From Cytophagaceae bacterium (GTDB lineage: Bacteria > Bacteroidota > Bacteroidia > Cytophagales > Cytophagaceae), in NCBI GenBank assembly GCA_025054875.1, contig JANWYS010000001.1, positions 24,703-88,702 on the forward strand: a stretch of 64,000 nt of DNA, given 5' to 3'. This document shows positions 27,668-36,940 of this stretch, piece after piece. The stretch's first letter is position 1, and every line of letters starts with the position of its first letter. Under the pieces are notes generated by a model. It had not been told where the DNA came from. It saw nothing but the letters and a program-made list of their open reading frames with translations, and ran no database searches. The position numbers and the translations under genes were made by a program.

Positions 27668-30070
27668 ATGAAAAGACAAATCAAAAAAGTAGCCGTGCTG
27701 GGTTCCGGTGTTATGGGCTCACGAATAGCCTGTCATTTCGCAAACATAGGCGTTGAAACGTTGCTCCTCGACATCGTACCACAGGAACTCAACGATGCAG
27801 AAAAAGCTAAAGGTCTCACTTTGCAAGACAAAGCTGTACGCAACCGCATCGTTAACAATGCCCTGCAAAATGCCATAAAAAGCAGCCCGGCACCGTTGTA
27901 TGACAAAGTACTGGAGCGCAACATCACCACCGGAAATTTTGAGGACAATATGAAAGATATTGCCGAGTGTGATTGGGTACTTGAAGCCGTAGTGGAAAAT
28001 CTGGATATAAAAAAATCCATTTTTGAAAAAGTCGAAAAATTCCGAAAACCCGGTACACTCATCTCTTCAAACACTTCCGGTATTCCCATTCATCTCATGA
28101 TAGACGGAAGAAGCGAGGATTTCCAAAAACATTTCTGCGGCACACACTTCTTCAACCCACCTCGATATCTCGAGTTGTTCGAAATCATACCTACTGCAAA
28201 AACAGATAAGGAAGTAGTTGATTTCTTTATGCACTACGCTGACCTCTTTCTCGGCAAAACTCCCGTGCTTTGTAAAGACACTCCCGCATTCATCGCTAAC
28301 CGTATCGGTGTATATGGCCTGATGGAAACGTTGGAAGCTACTCTATCGTTAGGATTGACCGTTGAAGAAGTAGACCAACTCACCGGCCCGGTTATCGGAA
28401 GGCCTAAATCTGCAACCTTTCGCACCATGGATGTAGTAGGACTGGATACTTTGATAAAAGTAGCCAACAACCTATATGCCGCCCTTCCTCATGATGAAGC
28501 AAGAGAGAAATTCAAAATCCCCGAGTTGCTCATCAAAATGGAACAAAACAAATGGCTTGGCGAAAAAACAAAACAGGGCTTCTACAAAAAAGTCTCATCC
28601 CCCGATGGAAAGTCAGAAATTTTATCGCTGAACCTCTCAACTCTTGAGTACGGCCCCCAAAGTAAATCTAAATTCGCCACCCTTGAGCAAACCAAAACCA
28701 TAGACGACCTTAAAGAGCGGCTAAAAATCTTAATAAACGGAAAAGATAAAGCCGGAGAATATTATCGTAAAACTTTTCTTGGACTCTTCTGCTACGTTTC
28801 TCATCGCATACCTGAAATTGCTGATGAATTGTATCGTATAGATGCCGCAATGCGTGCCGGATTCGGATGGCAGATGGGGCCTTTTGAAACATGGGACGCC
28901 ATAGGATTGGAAAAAGGTATGGCTCTACTGACAGAAGCAGGATTAAAACCTGCAGCTTGGGTATACGATATGTTATCTGCCGGCAATACTTCTTTTTATA
29001 AAATCGAAAATGGCAAACGCTTGTATTACGACATCTCATCTAAGTCGTATAAAATCATTCCCGGCACAGAAGGGTTTATAATACTCGACACATTACGTGC
29101 CTCTCACGTAGTGTGGAAAAATTCAGGCGCTACCCTTTTCGATATCGGTGATGGAGTACTCAACCTGGAGTTTCATACAAAAATGAATACACTAGGGGGA
29201 GAAGTCATAGAAGCCATCAATAAATCTATAGCCATTGCTGAAAAAGATTTCAACGGGTTGGTAATAGCCAACGAAGGTGAAAATTTTTCTGCCGGTGCCA
29301 ACCTTGCCTTGCTCTTGATGTATGCCATAGAGCAGGAATACGATGAAATAGATTTCATGGTTCGTACTTTCCAAAATACCATGATGCGTGTTCGCTACTC
29401 GGCCATACCGGTTGTTGTAGCGCCTCGCGGACTTACCCTTGGAGGAGGTTGCGAGCTCACCCTTCACGCCGACCGCGTGCAGGCTCATGCGGAAACTTAT
29501 ATAGGACTGGTAGAATTTGGTGTTGGGCTCATCCCCGCAGGCGGCGGAACTAAAGAGTTTGTCCTTCGGGTATCCGACTCATTTGAAGATGGCGATATCA
29601 TGCTCAACAACCTCAAAAATGCTTATATGAACATTGCTACTGCTAAAGTTGCTACCTCCGCACATGAAGCCCGAACTATGAGGATTCTGAGAGATGCCGA
29701 CAGAATTACACTCAATCGCAGTCGCCATATTGCTGATGCCAAACAATCTGTATTAGACTTATACCGTTCAGGCTATACTCAACCCAAGCAACGCAGAGAT
29801 ATAAAAGTACTCGGAAAATCGGCTCTTGGAATGTTCTATGCAGGAGCCAATGCCATGCTTGCGGGAAAATTTATTTCCGAGCACGATGTCAAAATATCGC
29901 AAAAACTCGCTTATGTAATGTGCGGTGGCGACCTCTCCGCTCCCACCCTTGTATCCGAACAATACCTCCTGGACCTGGAGAGAGAAGCCTTTCTATCGTT
30001 AACCGGCGAAAAGAAAACTTTGGAACGTATACAAAGTATTCTAAATACAGGTAAACCTTTGAGAAATTAA
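27668..30070 (+). CDS. 3-hydroxyacyl-CoA dehydrogenase / enoyl-CoA hydratase fusion (FadN type)
   Basis: This bifunctional enzyme hydrates enoyl-CoA and oxidises 3-hydroxyacyl-CoA in beta-oxidation. The 800-residue chain has the dehydrogenase first: the Rossmann motif VAVLGSGVMGSRIACHFA at residues 8-25, then SNTSGIPIHLM, HFFNPPRYLELFEI and the C-terminal dehydrogenase domains (about 200-480). The hydratase/isomerase domain follows (about 500-720) with FSAGANLALL and the oxyanion region RGLTLGGGCELTLHADRV. This order is the reverse of E. coli FadB and matches B. subtilis FadN. It is co-transcribed with marR and the thiolase. No acyl-CoA dehydrogenase follows within the window. Confidence 0.93.
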   Translation: MKRQIKKVAVLGSGVMGSRIACHFANIGVETLLLDIVPQELNDAEKAKGLTLQDKAVRNRIVNNALQNAIKSSPAPLYDKVLERNITTGNFEDNMKDIAECDWVLEAVVENLDIKKSIFEKVEKFRKPGTLISSNTSGIPIHLMIDGRSEDFQKHFCGTHFFNPPRYLELFEIIPTAKTDKEVVDFFMHYADLFLGKTPVLCKDTPAFIANRIGVYGLMETLEATLSLGLTVEEVDQLTGPVIGRPKSATFRTMDVVGLDTLIKVANNLYAALPHDEAREKFKIPELLIKMEQNKWLGEKTKQGFYKKVSSPDGKSEILSLNLSTLEYGPQSKSKFATLEQTKTIDDLKERLKILINGKDKAGEYYRKTFLGLFCYVSHRIPEIADELYRIDAAMRAGFGWQMGPFETWDAIGLEKGMALLTEAGLKPAAWVYDMLSAGNTSFYKIENGKRLYYDISSKSYKIIPGTEGFIILDTLRASHVVWKNSGATLFDIGDGVLNLEFHTKMNTLGGEVIEAINKSIAIAEKDFNGLVIANEGENFSAGANLALLLMYAIEQEYDEIDFMVRTFQNTMMRVRYSAIPVVVAPRGLTLGGGCELTLHADRVQAHAETYIGLVEFGVGLIPAGGGTKEFVLRVSDSFEDGDIMLNNLKNAYMNIATAKVATSAHEARTMRILRDADRITLNRSRHIADAKQSVLDLYRSGYTQPKQRRDIKVLGKSALGMFYAGANAMLAGKFISEHDVKISQKLAYVMCGGDLSAPTLVSEQYLLDLEREAFLSLTGEKKTLERIQSILNTGKPLRN

Positions 30071-30115
30071 TAGTGACATAAAAACTGAGCTATATCTCCT
30101 GACTCTATCCAAAAT

Positions 30116-31303
30116 ATGACTAACATGGAAACATACATTATCGCTGCATACCGCTCTGCTGTGGGCAAAGCTCCAAGAGGGGCTTTCCGCTTTACAAGGC
30201 CTGATGACCTGGCCGCTGAAGTAGTAAAACACTTAGTGAGCACCATACCCAATCTGGATAAAGAGTGGATAGACGATGTCATCGTGGGCAATGCTACACC
30301 TGAAGCAGAGCAAGGCCTTAACATTGGCCGCATGATATCTCTTATGGGCCTGAATACGGTTAAAGTTCCCGGTATGACGGTAAACAGATATTGCTCCTCA
30401 GGACTGGAAACCATTGCCATTGCCGATGCAAAAATACGTGCCGGGTATGCTCATTGCATTATAGCGGGAGGGGTAGAGACCATGAGCCCCATACCTTTCG
30501 GCGGATGGAAAATTGTGCCCAACTACGAACTTACTAAAACTCATGCCGACTACTATTGGGGCATGGGACTCACGGCTGAAGCTGTAGCAGAACAGTACAA
30601 AGTGTCAAGAGAAGATCAGGATGAATTTTCTTACCACTCACACATGAAAGCGCTCAACGCCATAAAAAATCAATTCTTCAAGAGTGAAATTGTACCTTAT
30701 AAAGTGGTAGAGACTTACCTGGATGAAAACGAAAAAAAGAAAACCAAAGAATACATCGTAGATACCGATGAGGGACCACGCGCCGATACCAGCATGGAGG
30801 CATTAGCTAAACTTAAACCTGTTTTTGCCAATGGAGGAACTGTAACTGCAGGAAACTCTTCTCAAACTTCGGATGGTGCGGCATTCGTGCTCATCGTTTC
30901 TGAAGAGATGTTGAAAAAGCTCAATGTTACACCCATTGCAAGAATGATCTCTTATGCCGTTGCAGGTGTTGAGCCGCGTATCATGGGTATAGGCCCTGTA
31001 GAGGCTATTCCCAAAGCTCTTAAGATGGCTGATATGAAATTAGATCAAATAGACTTAATTGAGCTCAATGAGGCTTTTGCGGCACAAGCACTTGCGGTGA
31101 TTCGTGAGGCTCACTTAGACCCCTCTAAAGTAAACGTTAACGGAGGTGCAATAGCTCTGGGCCATCCCCTCGGATGTACGGGTGCAAAACTTTCCGTACA
31201 AATATTCAACGAACTCAGAAGAAGAAAACAGAAATATGGCATGGTAACCATGTGTGTGGGCACCGGACAGGGAGCAGCCGGCATATTTGAGCTGTTAAAT
31301 TAA
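30116..31303 (+). CDS. Acetyl-CoA C-acyltransferase (thiolase)
   Basis: This thiolase cleaves 3-ketoacyl-CoA to acetyl-CoA and a shortened acyl-CoA, completing the cycle begun by the upstream FadN-like protein. The 395-residue enzyme has the nucleophilic cysteine in [25 protein letters not shown], the His motif [17 protein letters not shown] and the second active-site cysteine in [15 protein letters not shown] at 30116 and a second ATG three codons later (METYII) are both possible. It is last in the marR-fadN-thiolase operon. The longer thiolase type with the Lys-rich insert ([10 protein letters not shown]) fits the degradative FadA group. Confidence 0.93.
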   Translation: MTNMETYIIAAYRSAVGKAPRGAFRFTRPDDLAAEVVKHLVSTIPNLDKEWIDDVIVGNATPEAEQGLNIGRMISLMGLNTVKVPGMTVNRYCSSGLETIAIADAKIRAGYAHCIIAGGVETMSPIPFGGWKIVPNYELTKTHADYYWGMGLTAEAVAEQYKVSREDQDEFSYHSHMKALNAIKNQFFKSEIVPYKVVETYLDENEKKKTKEYIVDTDEGPRADTSMEALAKLKPVFANGGTVTAGNSSQTSDGAAFVLIVSEEMLKKLNVTPIARMISYAVAGVEPRIMGIGPVEAIPKALKMADMKLDQIDLIELNEAFAAQALAVIREAHLDPSKVNVNGGAIALGHPLGCTGAKLSVQIFNELRRRKQKYGMVTMCVGTGQGAAGIFELLN

Positions 31304-31536
31304 TCTGATATGCTGCTCAAAGGATTCAGAAGTTATTGTGTAACTGTATAGCAACCCTGTATGTCATTAAGTCGCAAGCAGGCAGGGCTATCACTGTACG
31401 TCTCTGCATCGCTGCCGAATGCTGCTTACGTAACCATGGGACTTTTGCACTAAATCATATGCCCCAGTTGGGTTAGCTCTATTTGGACAAACGCATTCAG
31501 ATGCTTGTGAGCCTAAATGCTCTCACGTGGCCTGCG
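31304..31536. other. Intergenic region after the thiolase
   Basis: The gap from the thiolase to the small lipoprotein gene (31304-31916) has no recognisable gene. It contains the reversed GC-rich repeat (31537-31668) and a hairpin (31823-31862). In the remaining parts I see nothing definite. Confidence 0.4.
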
Positions 31537-31668
31537 TGAGGGATTGCAGCGGAAATCCTTTTTGCAGCGTGGGTATGTGCGGCGGGGCAAAAAGATTGCA
31601 GCGGAAAGCCCGACCCGCCGCAGCGAAGGACTGGTGCAGGGGCGGCGGGGCACGCCCTGAATAAATAA
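31537..31668 (-). repeat. GC-rich intergenic repeat, reversed copy
   Basis: Read on the minus strand this island starts CAGGGCGTGCCCCGCCGCC, passes CGGGTCGGGCTTTCCGCTGC and AAAAAGGATTTCCGCTGC, and ends AATCCCTCACGCAGGCC. It shares the frame GGGCGYGCCCC ... CGGGCTnTCCGC ... ATCCCTCRCGCAnG with the 13307-13419 copy but differs in the middle, where it has two internal TTTCCGCTGCAAT blocks. It is not inside one of the terminal-inverted-repeat elements. I recall similar GC-rich intergenic repeats in other Bacteroidota genomes, without a firm name. Confidence 0.6.
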
Positions 31669-31822
31669 TCTTAAATATACATTGTGCGGTTTCTGTTCAG
31701 ACTGGAAACAACAAGAAAGACATATGTGGCATGGAGATTACGAATAGGCTGAAGCTACCTTTTTTTGCTAAGTTTTATAGATAAACTTCTTTGGTATACT
31801 GCTTACCTGTAAACTTTTCATG

Positions 31823-31862
31823 CCTACTCTCCAAATCCGGGTTTAACTCTTTGGAGGGTAGG
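31823..31862. repeat. Hairpin
   Basis: CCTACTCTCCAAA (31823-31835) pairs with TTTGGAGGGTAGG (31850-31862) over 12 of 13 positions, with a 14-base loop. No T-tract follows directly on either strand, so it is more likely an RNA structure or remnant than a classical terminator. It lies downstream of the minus-strand lipoprotein gene. Confidence 0.5.
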
Positions 31863-31916
31863 TTCTTCATAATTTTTATCCTGCATCAGCATGCGAAAGA
31901 GTTCAGGAGGTTAAAT

Positions 31917-32045
31917 TCATTTTTTATTGTTGTTGCTTTCTCTGAATTTTGAATAGTTAGGTGTAGAGCTGCGTTGCGATTTACAGGATTGCAGCAGGCC
32001 GGCAGCCAAAACAGCTGCTATGAAAACAAATATTACCTTTCTCAT
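31917..32045 (-). CDS. Very small lipoprotein (42 residues)
   Basis: A minus-strand gene shorter than most callers accept. The product starts MRKVIFVFIAAVLAAGLLQS with the lipobox LLQSC, so Cys21 would be lipidated, leaving a 22-residue mature peptide (CKSQRSSTPNYSKF and a basic Asn/Lys tail). A basic n-region, a hydrophobic core and an exact lipobox together make chance unlikely. It lies 56 bases downstream of the LuxE-like gene in the same direction. Small entericidin-like or signalling lipoproteins look like this, but no family is recognised. Confidence 0.65.
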   Translation of the reverse strand: MRKVIFVFIAAVLAAGLLQSCKSQRSSTPNYSKFRESNNNKK

Positions 32046-32101
32046 AGTAATCAATTTTATTTGACATAAATTTTATTAATGCAAATATCATACCTTAATG
32101 T

Positions 32102-33079
32102 TCAGGTGAGATACAATAGATTGCACCCGCGCACATCGGAATGATCTGTTCTTCCTGATACGTAAAACAGACCGTCCGGGTTTACCATGCCCATATCTTG
32201 TGTTTCTATGAAACAACAAGTTTCTATATTGGCGAGGTCTATTATATTAAATGCTCCTTTGCCATGAGTGCTTACATGAAATGGATCGTTCAATTCTCTT
32301 ATCAATACTTTCATCCAGGGGGGCGGCGTATACCAATATGAGCGCACAGCATAGGCCTGACTTAGTAATTCTGTCATGCCGTATTCGGAGTGAATGTTGT
32401 AGGCATGCAGGTCTTGTTGCAACTTTTCGAAGAGTTCTTCTTTGGTGATCTCTTTACCCATACCTTTCATGCCTCCGGTTTCGATGATGTGTATTGTATT
32501 TAGGTCTATTTTTTTTTTGCATAAACTCAGCAGAGCATGTGTTACGGAAAACAGATATATGGGTTTATTTTCTTCAGAAGCATGTCGTATTTTCATTTCT
32601 ACATCATTATCGGCGGGAGAGATAAATTGTGAATGTTTTGAACCGGTAGATTCTACAAAATATTTTACCATGGAAATGAGTGATGAATGAGGGTTTTCAG
32701 TATAGCCAGGTAGTAATGCCAGTATTATAGACTCGGATAAAGGACTAAAGCGTTGCTCAAAACAATATTTGCAAATATGATGGTAAAAATTCAAATCAAA
32801 CATAAGATGCTTACTGCGCTGCCGGCCTGTGGTACCACTGCTTAGGAAATAATGTTGCGGTTCATTGCATGTGGAGTATACATCCGAATGTTTAAAAAAA
32901 TCAATGGGTAAAAAAGGGATGTCGGTGAGATGGTGCACATTGTCAGGGTTGCGGTGCAATTGTTGGGAATATTGTCTGTATATTTTATTTTGCTCATATT
33001 GGTAGCGATACGCTTCCAGAGCTTTTATTTTAAAATTGCAGTCGGTAATTTTAAATATGTCGTTTTTATAATTCTGCAT
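32102..33079 (-). CDS. LuxE/PaaK-like acyl-protein synthetase or acyltransferase
   Basis: A cytosolic 325-residue member of the adenylate-forming LuxE-like family, which activates or transfers acyl groups. The phosphate-binding motif is HYFLSSGTTGRQRSKH. Later signatures are HIIETGGMKGMGKEITKEEL and the A5-like NIHSEYGMTELLSQAYA, followed by SGRTDHSDVRGCN near the C-terminus. In luminous bacteria LuxE activates fatty acids for aldehyde synthesis; in Bacteroidota the substrate is not established. It is divergent from the 33131 lipoprotein gene across 51 bases and upstream of the tiny lipoprotein gene. No luxC, luxD or acyl carrier gene is adjacent. Confidence 0.8.
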   Translation of the reverse strand: MQNYKNDIFKITDCNFKIKALEAYRYQYEQNKIYRQYSQQLHRNPDNVHHLTDIPFLPIDFFKHSDVYSTCNEPQHYFLSSGTTGRQRSKHLMFDLNFYHHICKYCFEQRFSPLSESIILALLPGYTENPHSSLISMVKYFVESTGSKHSQFISPADNDVEMKIRHASEENKPIYLFSVTHALLSLCKKKIDLNTIHIIETGGMKGMGKEITKEELFEKLQQDLHAYNIHSEYGMTELLSQAYAVRSYWYTPPPWMKVLIRELNDPFHVSTHGKGAFNIIDLANIETCCFIETQDMGMVNPDGLFYVSGRTDHSDVRGCNLLYLT

Positions 33080-33130
33080 GGATAAGTTTCGTTTAGTATA
33101 AAGGTATAATTTGATAATGGTATAAAAAAT

Positions 33131-33628
33131 ATGTCAGCAGCTTGCTTCCGGTTTAATTTATTTTTGATGATGATAGTCAGTGCGTGTCGTGTGGTGCCGG
33201 AATATGACGTAGTGCCCGAAATCGAATTTTATACGGTGAAGAAAATAGAGAAGATTTATGATAATGTTTTTTTAAGTTTTAAAGATTCGGTAATCATCTC
33301 TATACGGTTCAAAGATGGTGATGGCGATTTAGGAATGGATGAAAACGACCGCAGGTCAAATCCGGGAGTATACAACTACGTGTTGCACGTAGATCGAAAA
33401 AGAAACGGAACGTATGTCCGGGACTCGACGTATTATGAGCAGTTTCAACTGCTCTCACCAAAATCTGCAACCGGACCGATAGATGGTATTTTACATAACT
33501 CAAAAACATTTCCTTATCCCTTTTACTTTCCGAACGATACGTTGCGGTTTTCTGTAACCATATACGACCGTGCAGGGAATAGAAGCAATACAGTGGAAAC
33601 TCCAGAGGTTATTATTCGTAAGCAATGA
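33131..33628 (+). CDS. Hypothetical lipoprotein
   Basis: A 165-residue lipoprotein: the hydrophobic leader FNLFLMMIVSAC ends in a lipobox with Cys19. The mature part begins with VVPEYDVVPEIEFY and contains SIRFKDGDGDLGMDEND, a motif frequent in Bacteroidota surface or periplasmic lipoproteins, then Ig-like strands (FYFPNDTLRFSVTIYDRAGN). The acidic turn may bind calcium. It overlaps the DUF58 gene by four bases (ATGA), so the two are translationally coupled. Function unknown. Confidence 0.75.
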   Translation: MSAACFRFNLFLMMIVSACRVVPEYDVVPEIEFYTVKKIEKIYDNVFLSFKDSVIISIRFKDGDGDLGMDENDRRSNPGVYNYVLHVDRKRNGTYVRDSTYYEQFQLLSPKSATGPIDGILHNSKTFPYPFYFPNDTLRFSVTIYDRAGNRSNTVETPEVIIRKQ

Positions 33629-34530
33629 AATTAACGTTGAAAGAGATACGCCAATACGGCAACTTAGAGTTTTTAGCCCGACAATTGGTAGAGGGTTTCA
33701 TTACGGGCCTGCATAAATCGCCCTATCATGGTTTTTCTGTGGAGTTTGCCGAACATCGCTTATACAATTCAGGTGAAAGCACCAGATATATTGATTGGAA
33801 GGTCTATGCCAAAACCGATCGCTTGTATACGAAAAGATATGAAGAGGAAACCAACTTGCGCTGTCAGCTTGTCTTGGATGTATCTTCATCTATGTATTAT
33901 CCGCAAAGTGATTATGGCAAAATTACATTCAGCATCATGTCAGCAGCAGCGCTGGCATATCTCTTGCAGCAGCAGCGTGATGCAGTGGGGCTCACTACTT
34001 TTGCCAGCGATATAGAGCAACAGACACAAATAAAATCTACCCCCGGCCATTTACATTCTATATTCTTGATTTTAGAAAAACTGCTCTCTGAGATACCCAA
34101 AGAGAAAAAAACATCTGTTGCTTCGGTAATAGACCAGATAGCAGAGAAAAATCACAAACGCTCGCTTGTCATATTGTTTAGCGATATGTTTGAAACATAT
34201 ACCCGCGAAGATGAATTGTTTTCTGCCTTGCAACACCTGAAGCACAACAAACATGAGGTACTGCTCTTTCACGTTACAGACCCTATCACGGAAGAATATT
34301 TTAATTTTGAAGAGCGGCCGTATCAGTTTGTGGATATAGAAACCGGAGAAAAGATTAAAATACAACCCTCTATGGTGAGGGAAACTTTTCAACGTTCGAT
34401 GAGAGAAATGCTAAATCGCCTGAAACTGAAATGTCATCAATACAAGATTGACTTCATTGAAGCCGACATCAATAAGGGGTTTTCGGCAGTGCTCACTTCT
34501 TATCTTATCAAGCGTGCTAAAATGAAGTAG
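33625..34530 (+). CDS. DUF58 / von Willebrand A-like protein
   Basis: A 301-residue soluble protein of the DUF58 family. It shows GFSVEFAEHRLYNSGESTRY, DWKVYAKTDRLYTKRYEEE and a MIDAS-like DVSSSM in LVLDVSSSMYYP, plus the second acidic site LFSDMFE. DUF58 proteins usually work with MoxR AAA ATPases in complex assembly. No moxR gene lies in this window, so the partner is elsewhere. It overlaps the preceding lipoprotein gene by four bases. Length and motifs are normal. Confidence 0.88.
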   Translation: MKLTLKEIRQYGNLEFLARQLVEGFITGLHKSPYHGFSVEFAEHRLYNSGESTRYIDWKVYAKTDRLYTKRYEEETNLRCQLVLDVSSSMYYPQSDYGKITFSIMSAAALAYLLQQQRDAVGLTTFASDIEQQTQIKSTPGHLHSIFLILEKLLSEIPKEKKTSVASVIDQIAEKNHKRSLVILFSDMFETYTREDELFSALQHLKHNKHEVLLFHVTDPITEEYFNFEERPYQFVDIETGEKIKIQPSMVRETFQRSMREMLNRLKLKCHQYKIDFIEADINKGFSAVLTSYLIKRAKMK

Positions 34531-34949
34531 CATTCCTTCAAATAATGTATGAGGTTATACTTTAAGAGGAGCTATATCATTTGCATAAATCTATTTTGTT
34601 CTGTTCTATACATGAAAAATTTAATTTCATCATGTAGACGTTGGTTGTAATGCACAGCAAAGGGAAATATAGTTCCCGACTCGTTTACAGGCAGTAGTTA
34701 GCTATATTATTATCTCAAATTTTCTATTACTATGTATCAAAACAACTTTTAGAGATTCTTAGGCCAACGGCCTTATCAGATAAAACGAGCGTGCAGCAGC
34801 AGAAAAAATTTTGAGTTATTCCGTAAATCAACCAGCTGTCAGCGCAATGGGAATGTGACATATTTCTCAATACTTATGTCATTGAGATTGGGGAGTAGCG
34901 TTTTGAAGCACTGAACAGGACACTGTAAAATTCACTATACGGGTTCCTA
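34531..34949. other. Intergenic region between convergent genes
   Basis: No gene is seen. A short hairpin (AGGCC-AAC-GGCCT) near 34761-34773 has no clear T-tract. The region separates the DUF58 gene from the convergent outer-membrane protein gene. Confidence 0.4.
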
Positions 34950-36695
34950 TCAAAATCTGCTTATGATGCCAAAGTGTATTTTAGACAGGTTAATGCTTAT
35001 GCGCTGGTCGTTAGAGCGCCCCAAAGAGTAGACAAAATTAAATATGCCTGCCGGAGTAGTAAAGCTTATGCCTGCCCCAAAGCCCAGCGGATAGTCGTAT
35101 CTTCTGTTTTCGTTTAGCATATTATCAATATATCCTTGATCGGCGAATATGAAAAGATAGGAGGTTTCATCGGTGTAAAAGCGAAACTCTGTTGTAGCTG
35201 TTGCATATGTAGAAGCGTAAAAAGTGTTTTCATTAAACCCGCGTATTGTTCGTAATCCTCCAAGCCTGAATAGGTCATTTAAAAAAATATTAGGCCGGTT
35301 GTTGAATAGTTTTCCTGAATAAAACCGGAGATATAGAACTCCAGCCTTGCTCAACTTATTGAATCGCTCTATCTTTATTTCGATATTTAACTGTCGGGAT
35401 TGCAATTGTATGTTTGAATATAAAGATTCGCTGTACTTAGCATTTTTCCTGATTGTCTTATTACCGACAGTGCCTTCTATGAGACACATCCAACCTTTTC
35501 TGGGATAAAATAAATTATTCAAATTGTTCCAACTGTAACTCAGACCATAGTTGTAGAGATTGTAGTCGGATAGTAATAGTTTTCTCAGAGTTGTCGTATC
35601 GGCCGTATAGAGCATACGTGAAGTGATGAAACCTGATATAAAGCCTAAACTACCTTGTTTTCCGGAACGGTGATATAATGTAATTTTTCTGTTTATAGTC
35701 AGAAAACTGCTGTCTTGTTTCAGTAAATTCAAGTTGGTTTTTACGTCCAAACCTGCGCCGAGGATTTTAGGATGCAGATACATAGCTTCCAGCGTCTGAG
35801 TCTCTTCTTTTATTTTTTTCCATTCGGCACTCAGATTTTTTCCTGTTCCTGAAATGTTTTTCAGGTTAAGATTTATCTCTCCGGTTATTAGTAATTTATT
35901 GTTTTTGCTTTCATTGGGGAGAAATCCGGCAATACCATCTATCTGGTTTACTTTACGGTCGTTTATGAATATGGTTATTCTGCATTTGTTGTCAAAAAAT
36001 TCTACCATGTATGGTTCAGTTTGTTCTATGTAAATTAATTCTTTCAATAACTTGTCAATGTCGTTTATTTTTTCCTGACTAAAGGGCTGGCCTTGAAAAA
36101 TGCGCAAGTGACGGGCTAGAAATTTGGATTTAATTTTTGTTTTCCCTACTATTCTCAAACTATCAAACACAATACGTGGCCCGCTCGAATAATTCAGCGC
36201 AGCAAAAACAGAATTAGCGCTGATGTGTAATGAATCAAGTTTTACGGATGCAAAAGGATATCCATTGCTTTCCGAATATGTTATTATATCTTCCATAAGC
36301 CTGGAAAATTCTCCGGCGCGAAATGGTTTATTGAGAAAATTTTTTTCTTTGAAGTTGCTTTTGCTCAGTAAAACCTCGGATAAATTTCCTTTTGAAAGTC
36401 TAATCCAAGTAAACGTCTCGCCGGCATCTATCCATACTTTTAGCATACCATTTTCTGATTTCATACTTTCTATGTGTGCCGTAAGGTACGATTGTTGATA
36501 GAGTTTAAAAAGGACAGACCTCACTTCGTGTATAGCTGAAACACTATCTTTATGATGTTGTTGGTAGTCAATTTTTATTTTTTTTAAATCGTTTTTTTCA
36601 TTGAAGTATATAAACAACTGTACACCAGCTGCCCGGTTGAAAATAGGCCACAAGAACAAACTCAAAAAAAACAACAACCGAAACCCATCAATCAT
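34950..36695 (-). CDS. BamA/TamA-like outer-membrane protein
   Basis: A 581-residue Omp85-superfamily protein. A signal peptide (MIDGFRLLFFLSLFLW) is followed by two or three POTRA-like repeats (about 30-250, including GPRIVFDSLRIVGKTKIKSK and LARHLRIFQGQPFSQEKIND) and a C-terminal beta-barrel (about 270-581). The barrel shows RLGGLRTIRGFNEN, the surface-loop motif with RGF, and late strands such as YPLGFGAGISFTTPAG. The last residue is Phe, typical of barrel proteins. It is shorter than BamA (about 800), so a TamA-like or Bacteroidota-specific role is likelier. It stands alone on the minus strand. Confidence 0.82.
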   Translation of the reverse strand: MIDGFRLLFFLSLFLWPIFNRAAGVQLFIYFNEKNDLKKIKIDYQQHHKDSVSAIHEVRSVLFKLYQQSYLTAHIESMKSENGMLKVWIDAGETFTWIRLSKGNLSEVLLSKSNFKEKNFLNKPFRAGEFSRLMEDIITYSESNGYPFASVKLDSLHISANSVFAALNYSSGPRIVFDSLRIVGKTKIKSKFLARHLRIFQGQPFSQEKINDIDKLLKELIYIEQTEPYMVEFFDNKCRITIFINDRKVNQIDGIAGFLPNESKNNKLLITGEINLNLKNISGTGKNLSAEWKKIKEETQTLEAMYLHPKILGAGLDVKTNLNLLKQDSSFLTINRKITLYHRSGKQGSLGFISGFITSRMLYTADTTTLRKLLLSDYNLYNYGLSYSWNNLNNLFYPRKGWMCLIEGTVGNKTIRKNAKYSESLYSNIQLQSRQLNIEIKIERFNKLSKAGVLYLRFYSGKLFNNRPNIFLNDLFRLGGLRTIRGFNENTFYASTYATATTEFRFYTDETSYLFIFADQGYIDNMLNENRRYDYPLGFGAGISFTTPAGIFNFVYSLGRSNDQRISINLSKIHFGIISRF

Positions 36696-36940
36696 ATCAA
36701 CCTAATCTCTGGTTTTGTATTGTATTGAATTTTTATGTAATGTTGCAGCATGATAGCTTTAACGATCTATTTGCATCCCTCACTGCTTTACGTCCCGCCC
36801 TTTGGGATGAGATAATAAATCTACATCACCTGAGATGCGTTTATGTTAATTTAATTATTTAATTATTTTCGTCAATTATAACGCCAAATAACACAGAATA
36901 GACACAAGTTGAAGTCATTTTAAAATTAATTCATACACAC

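Noticed and set aside
31823-31862. Hairpin as terminator of the small lipoprotein gene
   Set aside because: No T-tract follows the stem on either strand and the loop is 14 bases, so it is listed only as a hairpin.
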